This document shows, piece after piece, positions 1-6,948 of a stretch of DNA of 8,054 bases (positions within the stretch are counted from its first letter, which is position 1; the number at the start of each line of letters is the position of its first letter). Below the pieces are notes generated by a model that was given only the letters and a program-made list of their open reading frames with translations, was not told the DNA's origin and did not search any database. Both the position numbers and the translations under genes were made by a program. This DNA comes from Rhodoferax sp. UBA6134 (GTDB lineage: Bacteria > Pseudomonadota > Gammaproteobacteria > Burkholderiales > Burkholderiaceae_C): positions 1 to 8,054 of the forward strand of contig DIVK01000086.1 in the NCBI GenBank assembly GCA_002422455.1, read 5' to 3'.

Positions 1-95
1 ACATGGCCGGCACCCGGCAGGCGGAAGTGGCCGCGCAGGGTCTGCATGAGCTGGGACAGAAACTGGGTTCTCTGATCGGATACAGCATCGCCTGA
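1..95 (+). CDS. Methyl-accepting chemotaxis protein, C-terminal end (partial)
   Basis: An open frame enters from the left edge (codon phase starts at base 3) and stops at TGA 93-95. The 30 visible residues run from MAGTRQAEVA to GSLIGYSIA. This amphipathic 'GTRQ-E-AA-LHELGQKLGSLIG' pattern is typical of the last helix of the MCP cytoplasmic hairpin, which ends '...TxQ..xAAxxLxxLAxxLxxLVxxF'. The protein would be the receptor controlling the CheA-type kinase encoded 21 bp downstream, so the two are almost certainly co-transcribed. No C-terminal NWETF-like pentapeptide for CheR/CheB tethering is present. The sensor part lies outside the window, so ligand and membrane topology cannot be judged. 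The family call rests on a short segment plus context. Confidence 0.72.
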   Translation, partial: MAGTRQAEVAAQGLHELGQKLGSLIGYSIA

Positions 96-116
96 CTCGG
101 CAGGCAGAACACGATC

Positions 117-2396
117 ATGGCCAACAAGAACGACGAGCTGCTGAAAAGACTCCTGGTGACCTTCCGGGTCGAGGCGGACGAACACCTCCGGGTGATGGCG
201 TCGGGGCTGCTGGCGCTCGAGAATATGCCGGAGGGCGCACAACGGGCGGAACTGGTCGAGACGGTTTTCCGGGAAGCGCACAGCCTGAAGGGCGCCGCCC
301 GGGCCGTCAACCTGATGGAAATCGAGTCGACGTGCCAGTCGCTGGAAAGCGTGTTCGCCGCGTTGAAGGGCAAGCGGCTCGCCGTCTCGCCGCCGCTGGT
401 CGATCTGCTGCAGCAGACGATGGATGCGCTCGGCGGGCTGCTGGCCCCGGGCGCCAGCCCCTCCCCGTCGCGCTCGCCGGCGGTCGCGGCACTGAAGCGG
501 CAGCTTGACGACGCAGCGGCGGGCATGATGCCCGGGCCGCAGATGCCGCCCCCGCCGCCGTCCGTGGCACAGACGCCGCCCGCATCTCCGTCCCCCCCCC
601 CCGGACCGCCCCCCGACACCGTCAGGGTCTCCACCATGAAACTCGATACGGTGATGCGCCAGGCCGAGGAATTTCTGTCGCCCCGCCTGGCGGCGGGCCA
701 GCGCACACGAGAGTTGCATGAAGCCGTTGCCGCGCTCGCCGTCTGGAAAAAGGAACGCGCACGGATTCAGCCCGCCTTGCGATGGATCGAGCGCACATCC
801 ACACGCAGGCTCCAGGACACCGGCAGCGCGCGGGAGCGGCAGGAAATTTCCAGGCTGCTCGAGTACCTGGATGCCGAGCAGCTCCACATGAAGATGCTCG
901 AGGAGCGGCTGGCACGGCTGACTCAATCAGCCGAGCATGACCGGCGCACACTGTCCGGCATGACCGAAAGCCTGTTGCATGACGTGAAGGAAATGCAACT
1001 GCTGCCGTTCGCGTCGCTGCTCGACATGTTCCCGCGCTTCATCCGCGAACTGGCCCGCGGACAGGGCAAGGAGGTAGAACCGGTGCTGCGGGGCGGCGAG
1101 ATCGAAATCGACCGCCGCATCCTGGAGGCCATGAAGGACCCGCTCATCCACTTGCTGCGCAACGCGATCGATCACGGCATCGAGCCGCCGGCCGCGCGCG
1201 TGGATCAGCGCAAATCACCACGCGGAACAATCACCGTAACGGTCTCGCAGCAGGACGGCGGCAAGGTCGAGCTCCTGGTGGCCGACGACGGCGCCGGCAT
1301 CGATGCCGCCAGGGTGAGGGCGGCGGCCGGCAGGCTCGGCCTCGTTTCCGCCGAGGAGGCCGAACGGCTCGATGAATCAGAGGCGCAAGCGCTCGTCTTT
1401 CAGTCCGGCATGACCACCAGCCCCCTCATCACGGACGTCTCCGGACGCGGACTCGGCCTCGCCATCGTGCGGGAAAAGGTCGAGCGGCTGGGCGGCAGCA
1501 TCGCGCTCGAATCGCAGCCCGGCGCCGGCACCGCCTTCCGGATCGTGCTGCCGTTGACGCTTGCCACCTTCCGTGGCGTTTTGGTCCGCGCCGGCGAACA
1601 GCTTTGCGTCATCCCCGCAGCGCACGTCGAACGGGTGACGCGGGTGGCCGGCCCGGACGTTCAAACGGTGGAAAACCGCGAAACGATTGCGCTCGACGGG
1701 CAGGCGCTTGCGCTGGTCTGGCTCGGCGACGTGCTGGAACTGCCGCGCAGGGAAAACGCAGAGGAATCGGCCGGCGGCATGCCCGCCGTCGTGCTCGGCT
1801 CCGGACTTGCGCGCATCGTGTTCCGGGTGGATGATCTCCTCGGCGAACAGGAGGTGCTGGTCAAAACCCTCGGTCCGCAACTCGCGCGCGTGCGCAACGT
1901 CGCCGGCGCGAGCGTGCTCGGGACGGGTCAGGTGGTGCCGGTGCTGAACGTGCCCGACCTGCTGAAATCGGCGGTGAAGCAGGCGACGGCGCCGCGTGCG
2001 CCCATCGCGGCCGGGCAACCCGACGCGGCCGAAAAGCCGTCCATCCTGGTGGCGGAGGACTCGATCACCTCGCGCGCGCTGCTCAAAAACATCCTGGAAT
2101 CGGCAGGTTACCGGGTCGCCACCGCGGTGGACGGCATTGACGCCTACACCGCACTCAAAACCGGGGCCTTCGACTTGCTGGTCTCGGACGTGGAAATGCC
2201 GCGCATGGACGGCTTCGACCTCACCGCCAGGGTGCGCGCCGACAAGCAGTTTGCGGAATTGCCGGTGGTGCTGGTCACGGCTCTCGGATCGCGCGAGCAC
2301 CGCGAGCGTGGCATCGATGTCGGTGCCAATGCCTACATCGTCAAGAGCAACTTCGACCAGAGCAACCTGCTGGAGGTCGTCCAGAGACTGTTATGA
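117..2396 (+). CDS. cheA: Hybrid chemotaxis histidine kinase CheA with C-terminal receiver (WspE-like)
   Basis: A cytoplasmic histidine kinase that would autophosphorylate under receptor control and pass phosphate to receiver domains. Domains in order: HPt at about 1-110 with the phospho-acceptor His55 in the EAHSLKG motif; a Pro/Ala/Ser-rich linker at about 112-167 in place of a recognisable P2 domain; a long helical P3 dimerisation region at about 168-320, starting TVRVSTMKLD; a GHKL ATPase with N box (Asn349 in LLRNAIDHG), G1 box DDGAG (390-394) and G2 box GRGLGL (443-448); a CheW-like coupling domain at about 481-625; and a receiver at about 640-759 with acidic pair Glu647/Asp648, phospho-acceptor Asp691 (SDVEMPRMDG) and Lys743. 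All catalytic boxes look intact. The long P3 and fused receiver resemble WspE and other non-flagellar kinases more than E. coli CheA. The ATG at 117 follows the receptor stop by 21 bp, with a weak AGGCAG at 102-107. The linker contains a run of 11 C (592-602). Confidence 0.95.
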   Translation: MANKNDELLKRLLVTFRVEADEHLRVMASGLLALENMPEGAQRAELVETVFREAHSLKGAARAVNLMEIESTCQSLESVFAALKGKRLAVSPPLVDLLQQTMDALGGLLAPGASPSPSRSPAVAALKRQLDDAAAGMMPGPQMPPPPPSVAQTPPASPSPPPGPPPDTVRVSTMKLDTVMRQAEEFLSPRLAAGQRTRELHEAVAALAVWKKERARIQPALRWIERTSTRRLQDTGSARERQEISRLLEYLDAEQLHMKMLEERLARLTQSAEHDRRTLSGMTESLLHDVKEMQLLPFASLLDMFPRFIRELARGQGKEVEPVLRGGEIEIDRRILEAMKDPLIHLLRNAIDHGIEPPAARVDQRKSPRGTITVTVSQQDGGKVELLVADDGAGIDAARVRAAAGRLGLVSAEEAERLDESEAQALVFQSGMTTSPLITDVSGRGLGLAIVREKVERLGGSIALESQPGAGTAFRIVLPLTLATFRGVLVRAGEQLCVIPAAHVERVTRVAGPDVQTVENRETIALDGQALALVWLGDVLELPRRENAEESAGGMPAVVLGSGLARIVFRVDDLLGEQEVLVKTLGPQLARVRNVAGASVLGTGQVVPVLNVPDLLKSAVKQATAPRAPIAAGQPDAAEKPSILVAEDSITSRALLKNILESAGYRVATAVDGIDAYTALKTGAFDLLVSDVEMPRMDGFDLTARVRADKQFAELPVVLVTALGSREHRERGIDVGANAYIVKSNFDQSNLLEVVQRLL
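592..602 (+). repeat. Homopolymeric C11 tract inside cheA
   Basis: Eleven consecutive C residues lie in the proline-rich linker codons of the hybrid kinase (Ser159-Pro162). A second run of six C follows at 609-614. With 11 C the frame stays open through the whole kinase. Gain or loss of one C would shift the frame downstream of the HPt domain and remove dimerisation, ATPase, CheW-like and receiver domains. Long poly-C tracts are known slippage sites in other bacteria; that this one varies is inference. Confidence 0.9.
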
Positions 2397-2489
2397 CGTT
2401 TCAAATCCCATGGTTCAAGCCCCTTCCCGGGCGACCCCACCCAAGCGCTTCACGCTGGCAAAAAAACGTACATTGGTGAAGCACTGGCC
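2397..2489 (+). other. cheA-cheB intergenic gap with inverted repeat and a small open frame
   Basis: This 93-bp gap is the only sizeable one in the operon. It has a 7-bp perfect inverted repeat, GCTTCAC (2447-2453) and GTGAAGC (2476-2482), separated by 22 nt that include A7 (2460-2466). The right arm covers the only purine-rich stretch that could act as a ribosome binding site for cheB. A 27-codon open frame (ATG 2410, TGA 2491-2493, product starting MVQAPSRATP) runs through the gap and overlaps the cheB start as ATGA. No good Shine-Dalgarno sequence precedes that frame. There is no U-tract directly after the stem, so it does not read as an intrinsic terminator. I see no convincing promoter. 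A role in translational coupling or control of cheB is possible but unproven. Confidence 0.35.
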
Positions 2490-3557
2490 ATGATCAAAGT
2501 CCTCATCGTGGAAGATTCGCCTGTGGTGCGCGAACTCCTTGTTCACGTTCTCAACGCGGACCCCGGCATCCGGGTGATCGGCACAGCGCACGATGGCGAG
2601 GAAGCGCTTGACGCAGTGTCCCGCTATCGGCCCGACGTCATTACGATGGACATCCACATGCCAAAAATGAACGGACTGGAAGCGACGCGCCGGATCATGG
2701 AAACCGCACCGATTCCCATCGTCATCGTCAGCGGCAGCGAGGATGCGCAAGAAGTGACGACGACCTTCGATGCCATGGAGGCAGGCGCACTGGCGGTGCT
2801 GCGCCGTCCCGTCGGCATCGGTCATGCGGATCACGACTCCATGACGCGAGAGCTGATTCGAATGGTGAAACTGATGTCGGAGGTGAAGGTGGTGCGACGC
2901 TGGCCGCGAACACGCAACGTAACGCTGGCGCCGGGCTCCGCAAACGGGGCGCAGGCGCGCGGACCGGCACCGTTCCGGGTCGTTGCCATCGGCGCCTCAA
3001 CCGGCGGGCCGCCGGTACTGCACACCATCCTCTCGGGATTGACAAAGGATTTTCCGCTCCCGATATTGATCGTTCAGCACATGGCGGTCGGCTTTGTTCA
3101 CGGGTTCGTCGAATGGCTGGCGCACACAAGCTCGTTGCCAATCCACGTCGCCACGCACGGCGAGCTGCTGCTTCCCGGGAACGTCTACATGGCACCTGAC
3201 GCGTTCCAAATGAAGGTGGCGCGCGACGGCAGAATCGCCCTGACCCGGGACGCGCCCGAAAACGGCTTGCGCCCTTCGGTATCCTGTCTGTTCCGCTCGG
3301 TCGCCGAAGTCTACGCAAGCGCCGCTGTCGCCGGCCTGCTCAGCGGCATGGGGCGCGACGGCGCAAAAGAATTGGGACAGTTGAAAGAAAAGGGCGCTAT
3401 CACCTTCGCCCAGGACAAGGACAGTTCCGTCGTGCATGGCATGCCGGGGGAGGCGATCAAACTCGATGCGGCGGCGCTGGTGCTGCCGCCGGAGAAGATC
3501 GCCGCCATGTTGATCAATCTGGCGTACAACGGAAACACGAGAGGGAGAAGCTCATGA
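2490..3557 (+). CDS. cheB: Chemotaxis protein-glutamate methylesterase CheB (receiver plus esterase)
   Basis: Removes methyl groups from receptor glutamates (and may deamidate glutamines), giving adaptation of the receptor-kinase array. The N-terminal receiver (about 1-125) has acidic Glu8/Asp9 and phospho-acceptor Asp54 (ITMDIHMPKMNG). The position normally held by the switch Lys before Pro is Arg106 (LRRPVG). A linker of about 40 residues leads to the esterase domain (about 160-350), which has the expected triad: Ser170 in GASTGG, His197 in VQHM and Asp290 in GMGRDGA. Length (355 aa) is normal for CheB. It lies between the hybrid kinase and the c-di-GMP response regulator, the place wspF holds in Wsp operons. 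Its stop overlaps the next start (ATGA, 3554-3557), implying coupled translation. The ATG at 2490 fits directly upstream of the receiver's first beta strand, but its ribosome binding site is poor. Confidence 0.96.
   Translation: MIKVLIVEDSPVVRELLVHVLNADPGIRVIGTAHDGEEALDAVSRYRPDVITMDIHMPKMNGLEATRRIMETAPIPIVIVSGSEDAQEVTTTFDAMEAGALAVLRRPVGIGHADHDSMTRELIRMVKLMSEVKVVRRWPRTRNVTLAPGSANGAQARGPAPFRVVAIGASTGGPPVLHTILSGLTKDFPLPILIVQHMAVGFVHGFVEWLAHTSSLPIHVATHGELLLPGNVYMAPDAFQMKVARDGRIALTRDAPENGLRPSVSCLFRSVAEVYASAAVAGLLSGMGRDGAKELGQLKEKGAITFAQDKDSSVVHGMPGEAIKLDAAALVLPPEKIAAMLINLAYNGNTRGRSS
3541..3550 (+). promoter_or_regulatory. Ribosome binding site of the REC-GGDEF-EAL gene
   Basis: A purine run, GAGGGAGAAG, lies inside the last codons of cheB and ends 3 nt before the ATG at 3554. 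Its GGGAG core gives usable spacing. It supports the ATGA-overlap start and suggests translation coupled to cheB termination. Confidence 0.75.
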
Positions 3558-6500
3558 AGTCCAAAAATACCAGCAACAACGCTGTTGAAATCCTCATTGC
3601 CGAGGACAGCCCGACCCAGGCCGAGCAGTTGCGGTACCTGCTCGAAGGACACGGCTGCAAAGTGGTGGCTGCCGACAACGGCAGGAAAGCGCTCGAGGCG
3701 ATCCGGCAGCGCCGGCCGTCGCTGGTGATCAGCGACATCGTGATGCCCGAGATGAACGGCTATGAACTGTGCAAGGCGATCAAGTCCGATGACGCGGTGA
3801 AGGACATACCGGTCATCCTGGTGACCACGCTGTCGGACGTGCTGGACATCATGAAAGGGCTGGAGTGCGGCGCCGACAACTTCATCCGCAAACCATACGA
3901 CGAGAAATACCTGCTGGCCCGCGTCGATTACCTGCTGATGAACCAGGAAATGCGCAAGGGCCAGAAGATGCAGATGGGGATGGAAATCCATCTCGGCGGG
4001 CAGCGGCATTTCATCACCGCCGAGCGCCAGCAGATCGTGGACCTGCTGATCTCGGTCTACGAGGAGGCGGTCCACCTCAACGAGGAACTCAAGGCGCGCC
4101 AGAACGAGCTGGCCGATTCGAACCGCGCGTTGACCGGTCTCTACCACGTCGCCGAGGGGCTGAATCGCGCGGTGAACGAACGCGAGGTATGCGAGAAGGC
4201 GCTGGAACATGCACTGGAACTGCCGGGGGTGCGGGCGGGCTGGATTTCCCTGAGTGAAGGCGAGTCCGGCTTCCGGCTCGGCGCCGCGCGCAATCTGCCG
4301 CCGGCATTGCTGGCACCGGGTGCGATGGAAGGCTTGTGCGAATGCCGGCGCCGCCTGCTCGCGGGCGAGCTCGATCACGTCACCAACATCCTGGAATGCG
4401 AGCGGCTCGGCAAGGCGAAGGACGATACCCAGGGCTTGCGCTATCACGCCAGCGTGCCCTTGTGGAACGGCGACCAGATCCTGGGCGTCATGAACCTGGT
4501 CGGCACGGAGCAGGGCCTGTTCCGGGAAGACGAACTGGAAACGCTGTACGGGGTTGGGCACCAGGTGGGCATCGCGCTGGAGCGGGCCCGGCTGCACGAA
4601 CATCTGGAGCAACTGGTGGAGGAACGCACTGCGGCTCTGACTGCGGAAATTGCGGAGCGCCAACGCATCCAGGAAGAACAGGCCAGGCTGGTGGCGATCA
4701 TCGAGGCCACGTCCGACCTGGTGGCCACGGCAAGCCCGGATGATCGCATATTCTATTGCAATCGGGCGGGCTTCCAGATGCTGGGGGTTGAAAAAATGGA
4801 CGACCTCGCCACACAACGTATCAAGGACTGCTATCCGCCATGGGCGGCCAGGCTGGTGCTGGAAGAGGCTATTCCGCAAGCCATCAGTCATGGCACGTGG
4901 AGCGGGGAAACGGCGGTTTTGCGGCGCGACGGACGAGAGATTCCGGTGCTGCAAGTGATCATTGCCCACAAGGATCCGGATGGATCGGTGCAATACCTGT
5001 CCACCATCGCCCGTGACATCACCGAGCGCAAGGCAAACGAGGCCAAGATCAAGCGCCTCAACCGCATCTACAGCGTGCTCAGCGGCATCAACACCACGAT
5101 CGTGCGCGTGCGCAAGGAAGAGGAGTTGTTCGATGAAGCATGCCGCATCGCGGTGGCATTCGGCAAATTCACCTTCGCATGGCTCGGCAAGCTGGATCCG
5201 GCTACGCAGCAGATAACGCCGCTCGCCCGGGCCGGTCTCGACGACGGTTACCTGGCGCAGATCAATTTGAGCGCATGCGAGGAGGTTCCGGGGAGCTGCG
5301 TGTTGACCGCGCGGGCGCTGACCGAGGCCAAGCCGATGATCTGCAACGACGTCGCCAGCGACGCGCGCATGGCAGCCTGGCGCGACGAGGCATTGCACCG
5401 CGGCTATCGTTCCCTGGCCGTGTTTCCCCTCATTCTGGAAAGCAAGCCGGTCGGGGTGTTCGTACTCTATGCGACGGAAACAAACGTGTTCGATGATGAA
5501 GAGATGGCACTGCTGACCGAGATGGCGGGCGATATCTCGTTTGCCATGGACAACCTCAAAAAAGAGGCGAAACTTGATTACCTCGCCTACTACGACGCCG
5601 TTACCGGCCTACCGAACCGCGCCCTGTTTTACGACCGTCTGGGGCAACATCTGCATGATGCGAAAGGCAATGACACAATGGCGGTGCTGGCCATTGACCT
5701 GGAGCGATTCAGGGTCATCAACGAGACGTTCGGGCGGCATCTTGGCGACGCCCTGCTGAGGCAGGTGGCCGAGCGCCTGATAGCCACCGGCGTGGGGGTG
5801 GATCATCTGGCACGCATCAGTGCGGACTGTTTTGCCGTGGTTTTACTCCATACCAGGGAGGAGGCAGACATCGTGCGCTTCCTTAAGGGACAGATCGCCG
5901 CGGCCCTGGGCGAGCCGTTCAGGCTGGAAGACAAGGAGCTGCGCATATCGGCCAAGGCGGGCATCGCTCTTTTCCCCGGCGACGGAAAAGATGCCGACAC
6001 CTTGTTCCGCAACGCCGAAGCAGCACTGAAAAGAACCAAGCTCTGCGGCGACAAATATTTGTTCTACAGCCCCGAGTTCAATGCCCGGGTCGCCGAGAAG
6101 CTGATGCTCGAGAACAAGCTGCGCACGGCGCTGGAGCTGGGACAGTTCGTGCTGCACTATCAGCCGAAGGTCAGTCTCAAGGATGGGCATATTTGCTCAA
6201 TGGAGGCGCTGATCCGCTGGAACGATCCCGAAACCGGCCTGGTGCCGCCGGCGAAGTTCATTTCCGTACTCGAAGAAACCGGGATGATCACCGAGGTGGG
6301 CTCCTGGGCCTTGGAGCAGGCGATGACGGATTACCGGGAATTGCGGGACAACAATTTTTTCCCGCCCCGCATTGCCGTCAATGTCTCGCAGGTTCAGTTG
6401 CAGAGAAGCGATTTCGTCAGCATGATCGAACGCGTGGTAAGCGGTTCAGGAGGAGTACCCGGCGGATTGGAGATCGAGATTACCGAGAACCTGGTCATGC

Positions 6501-6877
6501 AGGACATCGAGGTCAATATCGAAAAGCTGCATGCCATCCGGAAAATGGGGGTGGAGGTGGCAATTGACGATTTCGGCACCGGCTATTCCTCGCTCAGCTA
6601 TATCGCCAAGCTACCAATCAATTCATTGAAGATCGACCGGGCGTTCATCATCAACATGACTCTCAACGCCGACGACCTGAGCATCGTCTCCGCCATCATT
6701 TCCCTGGCGCATACCCTGAATTTGCGGGTGGTCGCGGAAGGCGTGGAGACGGATGAACAGGCGAAACTCCTGCGCCTGCTCAAATGCGACGAGATTCAGG
6801 GCTTCCTGTTCAGCCCCGGAGTGCCGATTGCACAAATCAGGAAGCTCCTCAGGGAAAAGAATCCGCTGCCCATGTAA
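3554..6877 (+). CDS. Response regulator REC-GAF-PAS-GAF-GGDEF-EAL, predicted c-di-GMP phosphodiesterase
   Basis: A 1107-residue cytoplasmic regulator, probably the output of the upstream kinase. Domains: receiver (about 10-130) with Glu17/Asp18, phospho-acceptor Asp61 (SDIVMPEMNG) and Lys113; a conserved helical linker with HFITAERQQIVDLL (about 130-190); GAF-like domain (about 195-350); coiled coil (about 345-378); PAS (about 378-495), ending ARDITERK; second GAF-like domain (about 500-670); GGDEF-type domain (about 676-840); EAL (about 850-1107). The GGDEF signature is SADCF (756-760) and the inhibitory-site Arg is Val747, so cyclase activity is unlikely, although Asp715 and Asn723 remain. 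The EAL domain keeps Glu884 (MEALIRW), Asn943, Glu978, Asp1005/Asp1006 (DDFGTGYSS), Lys1026, Glu1062 (AEGVET) and Gln1082, the full set expected of an active phosphodiesterase hydrolysing c-di-GMP to pGpG. No membrane segments or signal peptide are evident. The degenerate GGDEF may bind GTP as an allosteric module, as known for some GGDEF-EAL proteins; that is inference here. Confidence 0.95.
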   Translation: MKSKNTSNNAVEILIAEDSPTQAEQLRYLLEGHGCKVVAADNGRKALEAIRQRRPSLVISDIVMPEMNGYELCKAIKSDDAVKDIPVILVTTLSDVLDIMKGLECGADNFIRKPYDEKYLLARVDYLLMNQEMRKGQKMQMGMEIHLGGQRHFITAERQQIVDLLISVYEEAVHLNEELKARQNELADSNRALTGLYHVAEGLNRAVNEREVCEKALEHALELPGVRAGWISLSEGESGFRLGAARNLPPALLAPGAMEGLCECRRRLLAGELDHVTNILECERLGKAKDDTQGLRYHASVPLWNGDQILGVMNLVGTEQGLFREDELETLYGVGHQVGIALERARLHEHLEQLVEERTAALTAEIAERQRIQEEQARLVAIIEATSDLVATASPDDRIFYCNRAGFQMLGVEKMDDLATQRIKDCYPPWAARLVLEEAIPQAISHGTWSGETAVLRRDGREIPVLQVIIAHKDPDGSVQYLSTIARDITERKANEAKIKRLNRIYSVLSGINTTIVRVRKEEELFDEACRIAVAFGKFTFAWLGKLDPATQQITPLARAGLDDGYLAQINLSACEEVPGSCVLTARALTEAKPMICNDVASDARMAAWRDEALHRGYRSLAVFPLILESKPVGVFVLYATETNVFDDEEMALLTEMAGDISFAMDNLKKEAKLDYLAYYDAVTGLPNRALFYDRLGQHLHDAKGNDTMAVLAIDLERFRVINETFGRHLGDALLRQVAERLIATGVGVDHLARISADCFAVVLLHTREEADIVRFLKGQIAAALGEPFRLEDKELRISAKAGIALFPGDGKDADTLFRNAEAALKRTKLCGDKYLFYSPEFNARVAEKLMLENKLRTALELGQFVLHYQPKVSLKDGHICSMEALIRWNDPETGLVPPAKFISVLEETGMITEVGSWALEQAMTDYRELRDNNFFPPRIAVNVSQVQLQRSDFVSMIERVVSGSGGVPGGLEIEITENLVMQDIEVNIEKLHAIRKMGVEVAIDDFGTGYSSLSYIAKLPINSLKIDRAFIINMTLNADDLSIVSAIISLAHTLNLRVVAEGVETDEQAKLLRLLKCDEIQGFLFSPGVPIAQIRKLLREKNPLPM

Positions 6878-6948
6878 CCATGGAAAAAAACAGTGGAACC
6901 GGATGAATCCCTGTCAACCGAAATGAGTCCTCCTGAAGGAAACAGTCA
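6878..6948 (+). other. Short gap between signalling operon and lactonase gene
   Basis: These 71 bp hold an A7 run (6884-6890) and the ribosome binding site of the next gene, but no clear stem-loop terminator and no recognisable promoter. Read-through from the signalling operon into the lactonase gene therefore cannot be excluded. A promoter inside the end of the upstream gene is equally possible. Confidence 0.5.
6935..6940 (+). promoter_or_regulatory. Ribosome binding site of the SMP-30 family gene
   Basis: GAAGGA lies 8 nt before the ATG at 6949, a near-ideal Shine-Dalgarno placement. It fixes the start of the lactonase gene. Confidence 0.8.

Noticed and set aside
1377..2300. 307-codon open frame on the minus strand
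   Set aside because: It is antisense to the CheW-like and receiver parts of the kinase, with low-complexity His/Arg/Gly composition and no family resemblance.
2447..2482. Inverted repeat as an intrinsic terminator between cheA and cheB
   Set aside because: The A7 run is inside the loop and no T-tract follows the stem. Operon logic and the coupled downstream genes argue for read-through.
1996..2493. 165-codon + strand frame overlapping the kinase receiver
   Set aside because: It is an out-of-frame shadow of the receiver domain with Ser/Arg/Trp-rich composition. Only its last 27 codons fall outside cheA, and those are discussed separately as a weak leader-frame candidate.
3311..5398. 695-codon open frame on the minus strand
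   Set aside because: It lies antisense to cheB and the REC-GGDEF-EAL gene, both of which have clear domains. Its composition (rich in His, Gln, Arg, Val) is the usual shadow of GC-rich codon bias, with no recognisable motif.
3554..6877. Bifunctional cyclase/phosphodiesterase
   Set aside because: The presence of a GGDEF-type fold suggested this, but the signature SADCF lacks the Gly-Gly and the metal-binding/catalytic Glu position, so only phosphodiesterase activity is supported.
6880..6906. Eight-codon frame (MEKNSGTG) after the phosphodiesterase gene
   Set aside because: It has no ribosome binding site, is very short and sits by chance on the A7 run.
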